Origin: Phycomyces blakesleeanus NRRL 1555(-) | Taxonomy: Eukaryota; Mucoromycota; Mucoromycetes; Mucorales; Phycomycetaceae | Reading direction: 5' to 3' | Length of the DNA: 64,000 bases | Assembly (NCBI RefSeq): GCF_001638985.1 | Contig: NW_017265140.1 | Coordinates: forward strand, 1,302,001 to 1,366,000 | Shown: positions 48,099-59,120 of the stretch, piece by piece | Numbering within the stretch: the first letter of the stretch is position 1 | Layout of the letters: the number at the start of each line of letters is the position of its first letter | Notes under the pieces: generated by a model | Told to the model about the DNA's origin: nothing | What the model saw: only the letters and a program-made list of their open reading frames with translations | Databases searched by the model: none | Program-made: the position numbers and the translations under genes

Positions 48099-50055
48099 AT
48101 GATTTATATTCTTACCATACTTATTATTTTGGCTGTAATCATATGGCTCGATCCATTGAAAAGCTTGGACAGATTAAACAATTTTTTAACATTACCTGAG
48201 CTCATTGCCTCTTTTCAAGTCAGCACTTTTAGAAATGCTCCAGAAATAAGGCATATCAAGGTCATACCTATCAAAGGATGTATTCCGGACTGGTTTAATG
48301 GAATTATGTACCGTGTTGGTTAGTATTTACAGTTGTGTATTTAGATTTTCTGTCGTGCTAACAAGGCCACACTGAGGTTTACAGGTCCTGGAAAATATAA
48401 TTTAGAAAAAGAAGATGGAAGTACATTTTCGATCAAACATGCATTTGATGGTATGCCATACTTGCATCGTTTTGAGATCTCAAGTACCAGTCAGACTGTC
48501 AGATATAATTCTCGAAACTTGGCTGAATCTTATGAAGTCTCTGTCGTGCGGGATAACGGAATGGGAAAAATCTTCTATGGACATGTACCAGTTATGAATT
48601 CGATATGGCAAAGGATATACAATATTGCTCTCCGTATCTCCACAGCCCTATACAATTCGCTCTTTATTGATAGCCTTCCAGCTTCCAGTCAAGCCATAGG
48701 AGTAACAGTTTCTCCAAATTTTCCTATACCAGCGGCTTGTGTCGAAGAAGATAGAAACAATGGTCGAGATGGTCGCGTACTTGTTACCAAAACAGATGCT
48801 AATATGCTTCAACAAATTCATCCTGACACATTGGGTAATTCTTGTTCTGGTTTAAGACTGTCATAATATAGAGATATGAAATACAGTTACTTATAAACCA
48901 TCTATTTTTATTTTAGAACCTGAACGACTATTTAACTACACTAGCATTGATAATAGGATCAAAGGTGATGCTTCTGCGGCCCATCATCAATACGATCCAG
49001 TAACAAAAGAAACTATAAATTTTGTTATGAATATTTTCCCTACTCGATTCCAGATATTCTCGTCCACTCCGGAAGGGAAGATTACCATTTTGGCTACTAT
49101 TACGCACCGGCTGGACGGAACAGGACAGAGTATTCGGCCGTCTTATATTCATTCTTTTGGCATGACCAAAGACTACATCATTCTCCCTGAACAGCCTCTT
49201 GCTTACAGTAATATTGGATTGGATCTCATGAAAAGTGGTACCGTGATTACTGGCATGAAGTGGGACGATACTATAGACACATACATACACATTGTCAGTC
49301 GCCACGGGAAAGGACACATTACCACTATAGCTGTTGACCCATTCTTGTGCTTTCATTTCGGAAACTCCTGGCAAAGTGTGAATAAGAACGGGTTTCCCGT
49401 GATTAATGCTGATCTTTGCACCTATCTTGACGCTGATATTATGTTCCAAGTCAATACGCTCGGTGACCCTGTCCGTCAATCGAATTACATGGACCATTTA
49501 AAGGAGCAGGCCAGACGTAAATCCCAGGCTACCAAGGTCAATGGTATTACTGTACCTCCTATTAAACTTGAGAGTTTGTGTGATCTTCGCCGATATACTA
49601 TTACTCTTGGAAAAAACGAGACATCTGTAGCGTATCGATGTATTACCGAAAATTTCGATTTTCCTAGGTTCAGTCAAGACTTTATGATGCGTGAAAGCAA
49701 ATATTTATATGGTTGCCGCTTTCATCCTCCTACTCAAAGCGATGGTGAACACACAAGGCTTATCAAAGTAGATACTGAAACTGGCACTACAATTCAGTAT
49801 GGCGGTCCTGGATACTGTTGCTCTGAACCTATTTTTGCCCCACGTCCGGGAAGTGACGATGAAGATGAAGGTGTTTTGATGAGCTTGGTAAATCACTTTG
49901 ATAATGAAGATCCGGATATGGATTCTTGTCGCTGGGTTCTTTTAGATGCAAAGACTATGAAAGAAGTAGCCAGCTGTGAGATTGGACAGTTTGCAATCAC
50001 AACATTTCACGGTTCCTTTGTTGACGATTATTTTGAAAGCGTGTCTATCAACTAA
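48099..50055 (+). CDS. carotenoid cleavage oxygenase (RPE65/CCD family)
   Basis: Seen: exons 48099-48318, 48385-48834 and 48917-50055, 602 aa. An N-terminal hydrophobic helix (residues 2-17) could anchor it to a membrane. The family core starts IKGCIPDWFNGIMYRVGPGKY, then HAFDGMPYLHRF. The four iron-binding His motifs are all present: AHHQYDPVT, YIHSFGMTKDYIILPE, FHFGNSW and TFHGSFV. Family: non-haem Fe(II) enzymes that cleave a polyene double bond with O2. In Mucorales such enzymes cut beta-carotene to precursors of trisporoids (mating pheromones) and other apocarotenoids. Which bond this one cuts, and whether it corresponds to CarS or AcaA of Phycomyces, cannot be told without alignment. 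Confidence 0.92.
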
Positions 50056-51306
50056 AAATAAGTATATGTGTATAAGAATGTAAAAATAAGTATAATAAAG
50101 TCACTACTTAATAATAATCCAAGCAAATATCTTACTGGTCCTTACACATAAAAAAGAAAAGAAAAAACTATTGGGAGTACAAATGTATAGGTTGTATGCA
50201 CCAGATTTTATGTATCTTTATTACAAATAATGCATATTATGCAAGGCCTCTGTAGTGTTGATGCATTAGACATTCTACTTAATACTATATAAAGTATATG
50301 AATATAAAAAATATAGGAATAAATAGAGTCTGGTTTGTGCACCCACCAGATCCTCTTTAGACGAAACCAATATGTACAAAAATAACAAAAGTTTTATTGT
50401 GTGCAATCTAAAGAATAAACAAATTATTTAAATTCTTTATTTGGACTTAGTATTTCTGGTTTCCTTAATATCTCTATATTCGGACTCATAAAACCATATC
50501 TTGTATTTTAATGGTAATGACAATCTACATAACACCAAGACATTTCCTATAGCTTTGTTTTTTTTTATTAGTTTTATTCTCTAACATAATGCTTACTATA
50601 TTTTAAGCGGCTATTTAATAAACCGATATTCATAAAAGGAATTTTTGCTTTTATGAAAGCTTCTCTGGTTCTCACAATGGCATAAATGTGTAGATATACA
50701 AAACTTTAAAGAAGGTTAATGGTTTATACTTAACTTCTTCTACTAATAGAAAATATCCATTAGACAAAAGATATAGTCCTGTTAGTTACAAATGGCCTAC
50801 GCTTGTTTTCAAGAAATAATAGAGAAGAAAAAGAAACAATAAAAGCATTCTTCATTTATTGTCGGAACTATAAATAATACTATGGCATATGCTGAAATGA
50901 AGACCAACAGAATGTTAAACTTACGGCCTTTGCACCTGATTCTTATTCATTTTTATTTTAAAGAAAAGTGAGGCAATGTGAGCTACAGACATAGGTCTAA
51001 CGACTCTTTTTGAGATGCTTTTATTAAAATTCTCCTTTTGAATTATAAAATTATGTGTTAAGGAAGTATACTCAAAGCATCATAACGTGGATCAAAAACA
51101 TGCATAATTATAACCATAAAAAAAAAAGACAAAAAGTCCAATACTTTTTTTGCTTTCTTATTATTATATTAACGACGTCATAGGCCAACTTATTGCGGCT
51201 TTCGGATGTTGAATAGCTTTTTTTTACACAATTCAAAGAAAGGCCGAAGAAAAGTCCTTCCCACCAGACACAAAGGTGTCCAAGCATACTCTATTTTACA
51301 TTTACC
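50056..51306. other. intergenic, no gene seen
   Basis: AT-rich spacer with stops in all frames and no notable repeat apart from A/T runs. Its right part should contain the promoter of the clathrin-binding protein gene. Confidence 0.5.
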
Positions 51307-53416
51307 ATGCAAATTTCTGATGATCTTGTGGATGTCCAAGTACCTGTACCTGTAAACAACACAAATTCTTTGTCATTACCGGATAAAAATGATACATCGC
51401 TTGCTACGACTATGTTAGAAAGCGATGATGCATTGTCGGACACGACGCATCTAACTTCATCCTCAGATAATGAGCTTTCACAACCTGCTTTCTTTCAAAC
51501 AATTACACCTATACCTACTACTACTACGACTACTCCTACTACTAATATTGCTACTACTGCTACTACTCTTAATACTATCAATAATAATGACGACGACGAT
51601 GACTTTGAAGATGCCGTATTTGACCAACCAAACAACCTTGGACCGACCGCAGGATTCGGGCAGACAATGGATGACCCTCAAGTCAAGCACTTTAGTAATG
51701 AAGAACTTGAGGAAGAGAAAAATTATAAAAGCCAGCTATTTGATCAAGACGATGTTTTTGATCGAGACGATGATGGATTCGACCAGACTAATGATGAGTT
51801 TGATGACATTGGATTTGGTCAGAATACTGGTGAAGATGAATTTGGGGATTTCGATAACAATGATTTCCCTGAAAATGATGATTTTGGCGACTTTGATGGT
51901 TTTGATAATGATCTGCATACAGATCCGGATTTTCCACCAGAAGAGCCGGCTATAGCTGTCCCATCCGAACCGACGGAAGCTGAGATTTATGTGCGTATAT
52001 ATATATATATATGTATATCTTGTCTTGTCAGACTGCCTATGGACAGACTAAATCAAAGAAAAGATACTCGGAGATAGATCTTTAGTAATTCATATCTCCT
52101 AATCTTGTTCTTCTTGCTTGTATTTGTGTATACATTCTGTGTTGTGTGAGATTAATATATGTATATATGTATATATTTATATTTATATTTATATTTATTT
52201 ATATATAGGTCAAAGTATTGGAAGCTGCTTCGGGGCCTAAAGAAATTGCGAATCATATTGAACACTTCCTCGATAAACTTTGGGAATCAACCCTTCTAGA
52301 CTTACCCAAACCTGGACCAAACACAACACCAGCTCTAGATTCTATTCTGTGTACACCGTGCAGGTCAGCCCTGAATTAAGAAACAATATTGGCTATATGA
52401 CTAAAAGAAGAAAAATACTTGGTACAGTGACGATCTGTGGAATAAGCTTTCAAGAGATTCTGTATTCTACAACCCGCTGACAGGAGATATTGGACAATTC
52501 CGGTGGACACGATCTGAGACTAACAGGGCGTATTTAAATGCATTGGGCGTTACAATTAATTATGAAGATGTAAGTGATAAACTTTTATTATTTATTTATT
52601 TATTGAGAAACTTATTGTGCGAGAAACAAAAGATTGCGGAAACAAGGCGACTTATATTGCTGTTGTTGTTATGATTGTCTAGAGATTAAACCAGCCAATG
52701 CGATCCATGTCACCAACCCAATCTCAAGGCGGTCTTCGGTGCACTTCACCGAGTCAATCAGAGGCAAACCCTATTCACCTATCAAGCCCTGTTTCTCGAG
52801 CTGAACGCTACTTTTCACAAAACCATGCACGATCGGCCTCTTTGTCGGGCATGACGGTTCCTAAGGATCGATCGCATGCTGAGGAAGCAGAAGGAAAAAA
52901 GGAAGTCGAAGAAGAACCCGAACTAGACATTGATATTGCGAAGGCCTATTGCGAACTAACTGAAGGTAAATGCAGATCAATTGTATTGTACCAATTATAT
53001 ATGCTTATTTGTTTGTTTGTTTGTCTATAGACACAATCCGGATTTTTCCCAGCCAGAAACTAGAAGCCATGATGGGTGAACTGACTCGACTTCAACGCCA
53101 AGCATCTGAATATCTGGGCTATCTTTTAGATCAACGAGAGCAACTTATGATGGATGCAGAAACTTATAATGATCTGATCAGTTGTATCGTTGGGCATGCT
53201 CAACGACTAAGAGAGCAGCATGTAGGAAAAGATTCCAGTCCGGCTATGGTGAAGAAGAAGAAGACAGGATTAACTATGTCTCTTATGAGACGCAAACCGA
53301 CAAATGGCCCGGCTTCATATGGCACATCAATGGGAGGTGGTGTAGTGGGTGTTAAGCAATCAACAGGAACACAAAAGAAACCAATGTCAGCAGCTGAAGG
53401 AAGGCGATCGATGTGA
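51307..53416 (+). CDS. aftiphilin-like clathrin-binding protein
   Basis: Seen: exons 51307-51990, 52209-52363, 52428-52569, 52683-52965 and 53031-53416, 549 aa. The N-terminal third is acidic, with repeated Asp-Phe motifs (DDDDDFEDAVFD, DEFGDFDNNDF, NDDFGDFDGFD), which are AP-ear binding motifs of the DFGxF/DFxDF type. A Thr run lies at about 65-90. The middle carries a block like the clathrin-binding domain of aftiphilin (SDDLWNKLSRDSVFYNPLTG, QFRWTRSETNRAYLNALGVTINYED). The C-terminal part is helical (EAMMGELTRLQRQASEYLGYLLDQREQL), with a basic tail. Family: aftiphilin-like proteins join clathrin to AP-1 at the trans-Golgi and endosomes. The stop lies 100 bp from that of the convergent YEATS gene. 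Confidence 0.82.
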
Positions 53417-53516
53417 AGAATTAATTAAACTTTATATATATTCTTCTTCTTCTTTTGTTAATGGTATTTATGTACAATGCGTTTTGGACAATCATATAAA
53501 GTAGAAATATATTTCC

Positions 53517-54299
53517 TCAAGCTTTGGTAGAGTAATTCTCTTGTTCCATGACCAACATACGCTGCTTGAGAGCCATCGTTTGTGAATGAACCTCACGTTG
53601 GGCAGCGTTTAATCGATCTAATTCCTCGTGCTCCATCTGAACACTGAACTGAGGAATATTGCTGTCTTTTGATTTCTTAACAGGAAGATTAGGTGAGAGT
53701 GCATTATTGTCAGACAATATTTGATAAAATGCCTCTGTAGGTTCATTAAACACCTTTTTTTTAAAAAAAAAAATAAGAAAAGTTTATATTGTTAGTTTAT
53801 GATACCAAATTGGTATGACTTCCTTACCAGCTCATCATAAGAGTAACTTGTTACTGGTTTCTCTTTTGGCCAAGGTTGACCAGATACATCATCTTCATAA
53901 GGATGAAGACGTAGGTGGTGATAAAGTGAGACTGGTTTCTCACTTGCCGCAGGATGAAAATGGATCTTGATGAGAATCTCAAATTCACCCCAGCCAGTCT
54001 CTTGTAATTCAAAAGGTGGTTGTTCAATAGCTAGTAATATGGTATGAGAATATGTCTGGTGAGCCTTATATATATAGCTTACTTCTAAGGGAATTCGGGT
54101 AGGTTTCATGAAGCTTAAAGGTCACTTTTTTTATATAATAGCTAAGATCGTCATTTCCTAAGCCTCGAACGGCCACTGTCCATTTGTGAGTATGGTCAGA
54201 GTCATTGGCTTTCTTTCCAGTCAGAGGAAGTGCATTATTTCCATAATAGATTGGACGCGTAATGCTTATGCCCTTGATCCGCTTCGTGCCAGTAGCCAT
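53517..54299 (-). CDS. YAF9: YEATS-domain protein Yaf9/GAS41
   Basis: Seen: minus-strand exons 54299-54083, 54030-53828 and 53753-53517 give 218 aa. The YEATS domain fills residues about 8-140: [67 protein letters not shown], then IKIHF. A C-terminal coiled coil follows (EELDRLNAAQREVHSQTMALKQRM). Family: YEATS domains read acetylated or crotonylated histone lysines; Yaf9/GAS41 is a shared subunit of SWR1 and NuA4. The size and C-terminal coiled coil favour Yaf9 over Taf14 or Sas5. A CACGTG element lies 59 bp upstream. Confidence 0.94.
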
Positions 54300-54357
54300 G
54301 ATGTTACAAAGAAAAAAGAAGTAAACTATGCATTGTAGCTTCGTGGCTTGAAATAGT

Positions 54358-54363
54358 CACGTG
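54358..54363. promoter_or_regulatory. CACGTG element before YAF9
   Basis: TCACGTGA context, about 59 bp upstream of the YAF9 start codon. A similar hexamer precedes Not3/5 at a similar distance. Confidence 0.45.
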
Positions 54364-57019
54364 AGCTGTTGGAAGAGATTTAAGTCTTAATGATCGAGTC
54401 TTCTAAACGAAGACCACCAAGTGGCTAAGGAAGTTCGCCTATTATTGTATACACATAATTCAGACTTAGTAAAAGAAAATAGTCTAACATAGAACCTATT
54501 ATATACTACTCACAAAAGTATCCCCACAAAATGGTGGACAGTATAAATGTTTAGGAGAAATGTATGTTCAAACATACACATCTGAACGTGACTTATAATA
54601 CTCTGTCCAGTCACTTAATATACGGTACAAGAAAATCTTGTATATATGAAAGACCATTGTTTCGAGAAGCATTACTTTTCATTTGCATTTTATATATGCT
54701 ACTTGCTTTTACATTCAAGATGAAAATAATTAGCGTAAAAACATTTATCTAGTATTATACATACCTTATTTTTTGCTTTTCTTATTATCGCAAAGTATCC
54801 AAGTGTTGCGTTTCAGAGTTGAAAGACCACTTTACGCTTTTTTTTTAAATATAATACTCAGCTTTGTGATTCAAGTTAATCTATATGTAGCTGTTTTCTT
54901 TTAAGTTTGTTGAATATGTGAGAAATGATATAAAGAAAAAAATTAACTTAATGAAGTAAACATATGTGAATAAAATGCAGATATGTATATAAGTGATGTT
55001 CGATGAAAATCCAAGAAATCTTGTGAGATCATGTTATCATCAAAGTACACATATTGATATATCTTAACTATAATTATGCCTTTACACAGTATATTCTACA
55101 GTCTCACTTGGGCGGATTCGGTGGGAGTCTTCCAGAGCTCTAATCTTAATTGGGTGAAAATGTATATATTTATACTTATAGTTATGTTTATATAGTGTTG
55201 TACTTTCTGTATAATTTAGTGAATATAGCTTGAATTAAAAAAATGTATATAGCTGGATATTGTGTCTTAATACGCTTTAGTAGTTTGACTTGAAATATCA
55301 CAAAATATTAGATTATTTGTCTTTTATCTTTGTCAGAGACATCAAGAAAGAAAGAAAATCAAATCTGTGTGACTAGAAAAAAGACGCTGGTTGGATGTCT
55401 AGAAAATGAGAGCACTTTATAGAGTGTAACACTTCTTTTTTTTTAAAAAAAAATATAGCGCTTGTGAGGAAGAGGAATATGAGTAAACCAAGAGTATATT
55501 TTTTTTCTTATTTATGTAAAGAGAATATTTTGCCTAAATAAATAGGTTGTACTGAATATTCGGAATCATTCTTTGTGCAGTACTGACTAGTTACGATGTC
55601 GAAATATCAGAAAAACACAAGACATATTTGATAGTACTTTAATTGGGAAAGCTATCGAAGTACCAAGTTCAAGAATCTGGATTTACTTCGAACACAATAA
55701 AATCTATATATTGTGTAGAATATCGACTGACCTGATGTTGTACTCTTTGATATCATTGGTTAATCCTATATCAAGAATAGTTTTTACAGTCTTTTCATGG
55801 ATATTTTAGTATGGTATTTTGAGTTACACTCCATCAAAGGTGAGGCCAAGAAACTCCAATGAAGATTAGCCTGAACCCCCATGAAAAAGAAAACGTTTTA
55901 ATTGCAAACATTCTACACTCCTTCTATTTAATTATATTTGCCCTGTAATAATTTTTTGTTACCGATTGACCTTGCGGTGAGTTTTGGTCTAGCGTTTTTT
56001 TTTTCAATCTTGTGTAAGATAGAAAATTCTTTGTAACAAAAAAACAAGACCCTGTAATGAGAAACAGTCTTCTTATTGTATTGTTCTAATAATAGTGTAT
56101 CATTGGATTAAAATATATTCTCAGCGACCCAAATTTGGTTTTATTTAAACATAGACGTCTACCCTATAGAAAAAAGGGCAAATTTTGTCACTCGATTGTA
56201 TATCCCACTTTTTATGCTACCATGTTTTTGCAGTTAATGCAAAACATCTTTTTCCCAACTGCTTCAACCCAGTACAAGAATTTAAGACGACAAAATTATT
56301 CAAGTATAATAGCTTACCCTTCAGTAACAAACTCCACTCCTGAACCCGGGTTACATCCTATTTCAAAATACTGTCTACAAAGATCCCAAGAAATCTTATA
56401 GCAGTTCTTAAGGTGATATTAAATTATCATTATTTTGGTTTTTTCTTCTCAAAAGTAGGAACAAGACATGACAATGTTAACACAAAGCAGGTGTATACTC
56501 TTTGATAAAAAGAATAAATTAAGCAATATACATGTCTTCATCAATATCATAGTATTTAGAGAATAGCTTTTTTTTTAGATAAAGAAGATAGAAAATAGCA
56601 CATAGCAATAGATATATGTATATTATCTAGTAAATTTATAGCCTAAATTGCTACTAAATATCATAAAAATTAGAACTTCTTTTTTGCATACTTCCTTATA
56701 TTCAACTTCTATTATTTTGATCAATAATAAAAACCATAAAATTCCAATATAAAGTTGAATTTGTTGAACCAATTATAAGAATAGAGGTATCTAAAAAAGG
56801 TAGATATATACTATATTTAGAATATTGATTGGATTAGATGGAAAAATAATCTGAAAGCTCACAAATCGTATCTACTGAAAAGTAAAAGTAAAAGCTAAAA
56901 TTTGCTATTCTATTGGCTGTATAATCTATAAGCACGGAGTTATAAATTCTACCATTTCCTACAGTGTATATGTTTTATTTACTTTATTTTAATTTTTTAT
57001 CTTTCTTATCGTTGTGAAC
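54364..57019. other. intergenic, no gene seen
   Basis: AT-rich single-copy sequence with many stops. An 88-codon plus frame at 56135 lacks supporting features. The right end carries an inverted CCAAT motif (ATTGG near 56911) and a TATA box for DAD1. Confidence 0.5.
56941..56946 (+). promoter_or_regulatory. TATA box before DAD1
   Basis: TATAAA, 74 bp upstream of the DAD1 start codon, preceded about 30 bp upstream by CTATTGGCTG, which contains an inverted CCAAT box. Confidence 0.45.
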
Positions 57020-57253
57020 ATGGACAATCGCACATCTTTTGAGAATGAATATGATGCACTAATGGATCAGGCATACCAAGGTTTCGATCAACTTCTGTAT
57101 AATATGAATCTACTGAATAAAAATCTCGAAACACTTGATGCCATTGGACGCGAATTTCAACAACCTGCAAAATTGTGGGAAAGCTTTCATCGTGGCATTG
57201 CAGTACCCGCACCGGTCAGAGAAAATGCTCCAAACAATGTCAAGCCATCTTGA
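57020..57253 (+). CDS. DAD1: DASH/Dam1 complex subunit Dad1
   Basis: Seen: single exon, 77 aa, from MDNRTSFENEYDALMDQAYQ. The core FDQLLYNMNLLNKNLETLDAIGREFQQPAKLWESFHRGIA matches the Dad1 pattern: a helix, then LN(R/K)(S/N)LE, then G(K/R)EF and LW..F. Family: small coiled-coil subunit of the fungal DASH ring, which couples kinetochores to spindle microtubules. The ATG at 57020 is used; upstream codons in the same frame have no better start. Size is normal for the family. The Pro-rich tail ends the protein. Confidence 0.85.
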   Translation: MDNRTSFENEYDALMDQAYQGFDQLLYNMNLLNKNLETLDAIGREFQQPAKLWESFHRGIAVPAPVRENAPNNVKPS

Positions 57254-58046
57254 ATAATATATATATATATATCTACAATACAACAACAGCAAAATTCAGG
57301 ATGGAGTACTTTAATGAATGTGATCAAATGATTGTCATTGGTAGTAATTATTTTATTCTTTAAAGTATATTGAAACCAGACTTTGCTTATATATAAGCCG
57401 ATATGTTTTTAATATATGTATCAAATAATAAATATCCTTTATATATATATATATATACATAAAGATTTGTATTGGATTCATCTATTCACTAAAAGCCACG
57501 AGTCCTGTCAAACAAATGAATTTAGAGCTTTGTGCTACAATAAAGTAATAGGACAAAAAGAAAGAATTAAGGGCACTTGTAGATGAGCAGAAAATATTAG
57601 TATGTTTGGTCCAGTTTTTCTAGGTGGTACATATTTTCTTTTGAAAAAAGGTTAAAAAAGAAAAAGAAGAAAGAAGAATTATAATGAAAATAGCCATATA
57701 CCATTCATAAATTATAGATAAATAAATGCTCCGTTTGCACGTAGTTACAAGTGTCAAGGCAATACATATATATATGTAATACGGGTATAAAAGAGAAGGT
57801 TGGGGGTTTTGATTAATTTATACGCCGGGGAGTATTCAGGAAATCTTCCTTGTTGCTGGTTGTTCCCATCAACAGCATGGGAAAATATTCGTTTTTATTT
57901 CTATAAAAGTATAATAATCGAGTGCTCACAAGATAATAGATATTCCCAGTATTAACAAGAAAAGACCCCCACCAAAATTACACTTGAAACGATTTGGTGG
58001 TGAGAATAAGTAATGTCAATCGATATCAACATTTGCAACAAAATTT

Positions 58047-58061
58047 GGGGGGGGGGGGGGG
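58047..58061. repeat. run of 15 G
   Basis: An uninterrupted guanine homopolymer followed by GAGGAGG, a strong outlier in this AT-rich sequence. Length may vary or be a sequencing artefact. Confidence 0.9.
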
Positions 58062-59077
58062 AGGAGGATTATTATGTTTGATCAAGATGTGGTGATAAAG
58101 GTTTATTTAATAGCCCAAGATGTCTGTGAGCTTAATGTCTAATGAACACATGAAATCCACAGGACAATTAGTAGGTTGGGCGTTGGTTCACGGCTCAATC
58201 AAAGATCAAGGTAACTTGTTTCTTTATATTCTTTCCTTCTCTTTTTGTCAAAAAAGTTGAGATGTTATTAATACATATATACAAGGTTTTCCTGAGCAAA
58301 CCGAAAAAAAAAATCCAAAAAGAATCTCTCCCCCAAAATTGAATTATTTTTGGGATATAACCTTGATTATATTTAATACAGTGCTTACATTTCAAATCGT
58401 CGCTTTCTATTTTATCTGTCGGTTTTTTAGTTTAATTTGTCAAAATCCCAATTTAATATGTCGAGCTTTAAATATTATTTGTTGCGTTTTAAAATTTAGC
58501 AAAAACGTTAATCGTCGATACTTTTCTCTGTCACAAATATTGGGAGTAAATTGACTTATATATGATCGACTTCACATATTCTTAAGAGCTATATCTTATA
58601 TAGCCTGAACTAAATTAATAGCTGAATAAAGAAACAATTCACCTGATAAAATTTATATGCCTTTTTTTTAGCTGGCTCTCAAGAGATAATACTATTTCTA
58701 ATTTATTTTCACAATATGAATTTATTCTTCAATTTTTGCAAATGCTGATTTGATTAGCTGCATGTTTTGTGACTTGCAGAAAAATATTTACGATAAACGT
58801 CCTTCTTCATGTTCAATTCCCAATACAAATGCTAATATATCATATCCAGCAGATTTACTTGGGCTTCCGTATCTTCCAACTTTATCAGCTCACCACTTTA
58901 CTTGTCTTCAAACCTCCAATTTCAACCTTCAAAGACTATTTACGCAAAGCTATTCATCTGAAATACTGAAATAACAAGCAGCATTTTGAGACACAGAGGA
59001 CTATTTAAAGTACGACCTATTAAATTGGGATTTTGGTAAATTATACTAAGACAACGACATTTCAAAATGGAAGCACT

Positions 59078-59079
<2 letters not shown>

Positions 59080-59119
<40 letters not shown>
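59080..59119. repeat. (TTA)n microsatellite
   Basis: About 13 tandem TTA/ATT units in intergenic DNA. The poly-Leu reading frame across it is not a gene. Confidence 0.85.
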
Positions 59120-59120
<1 letters not shown>

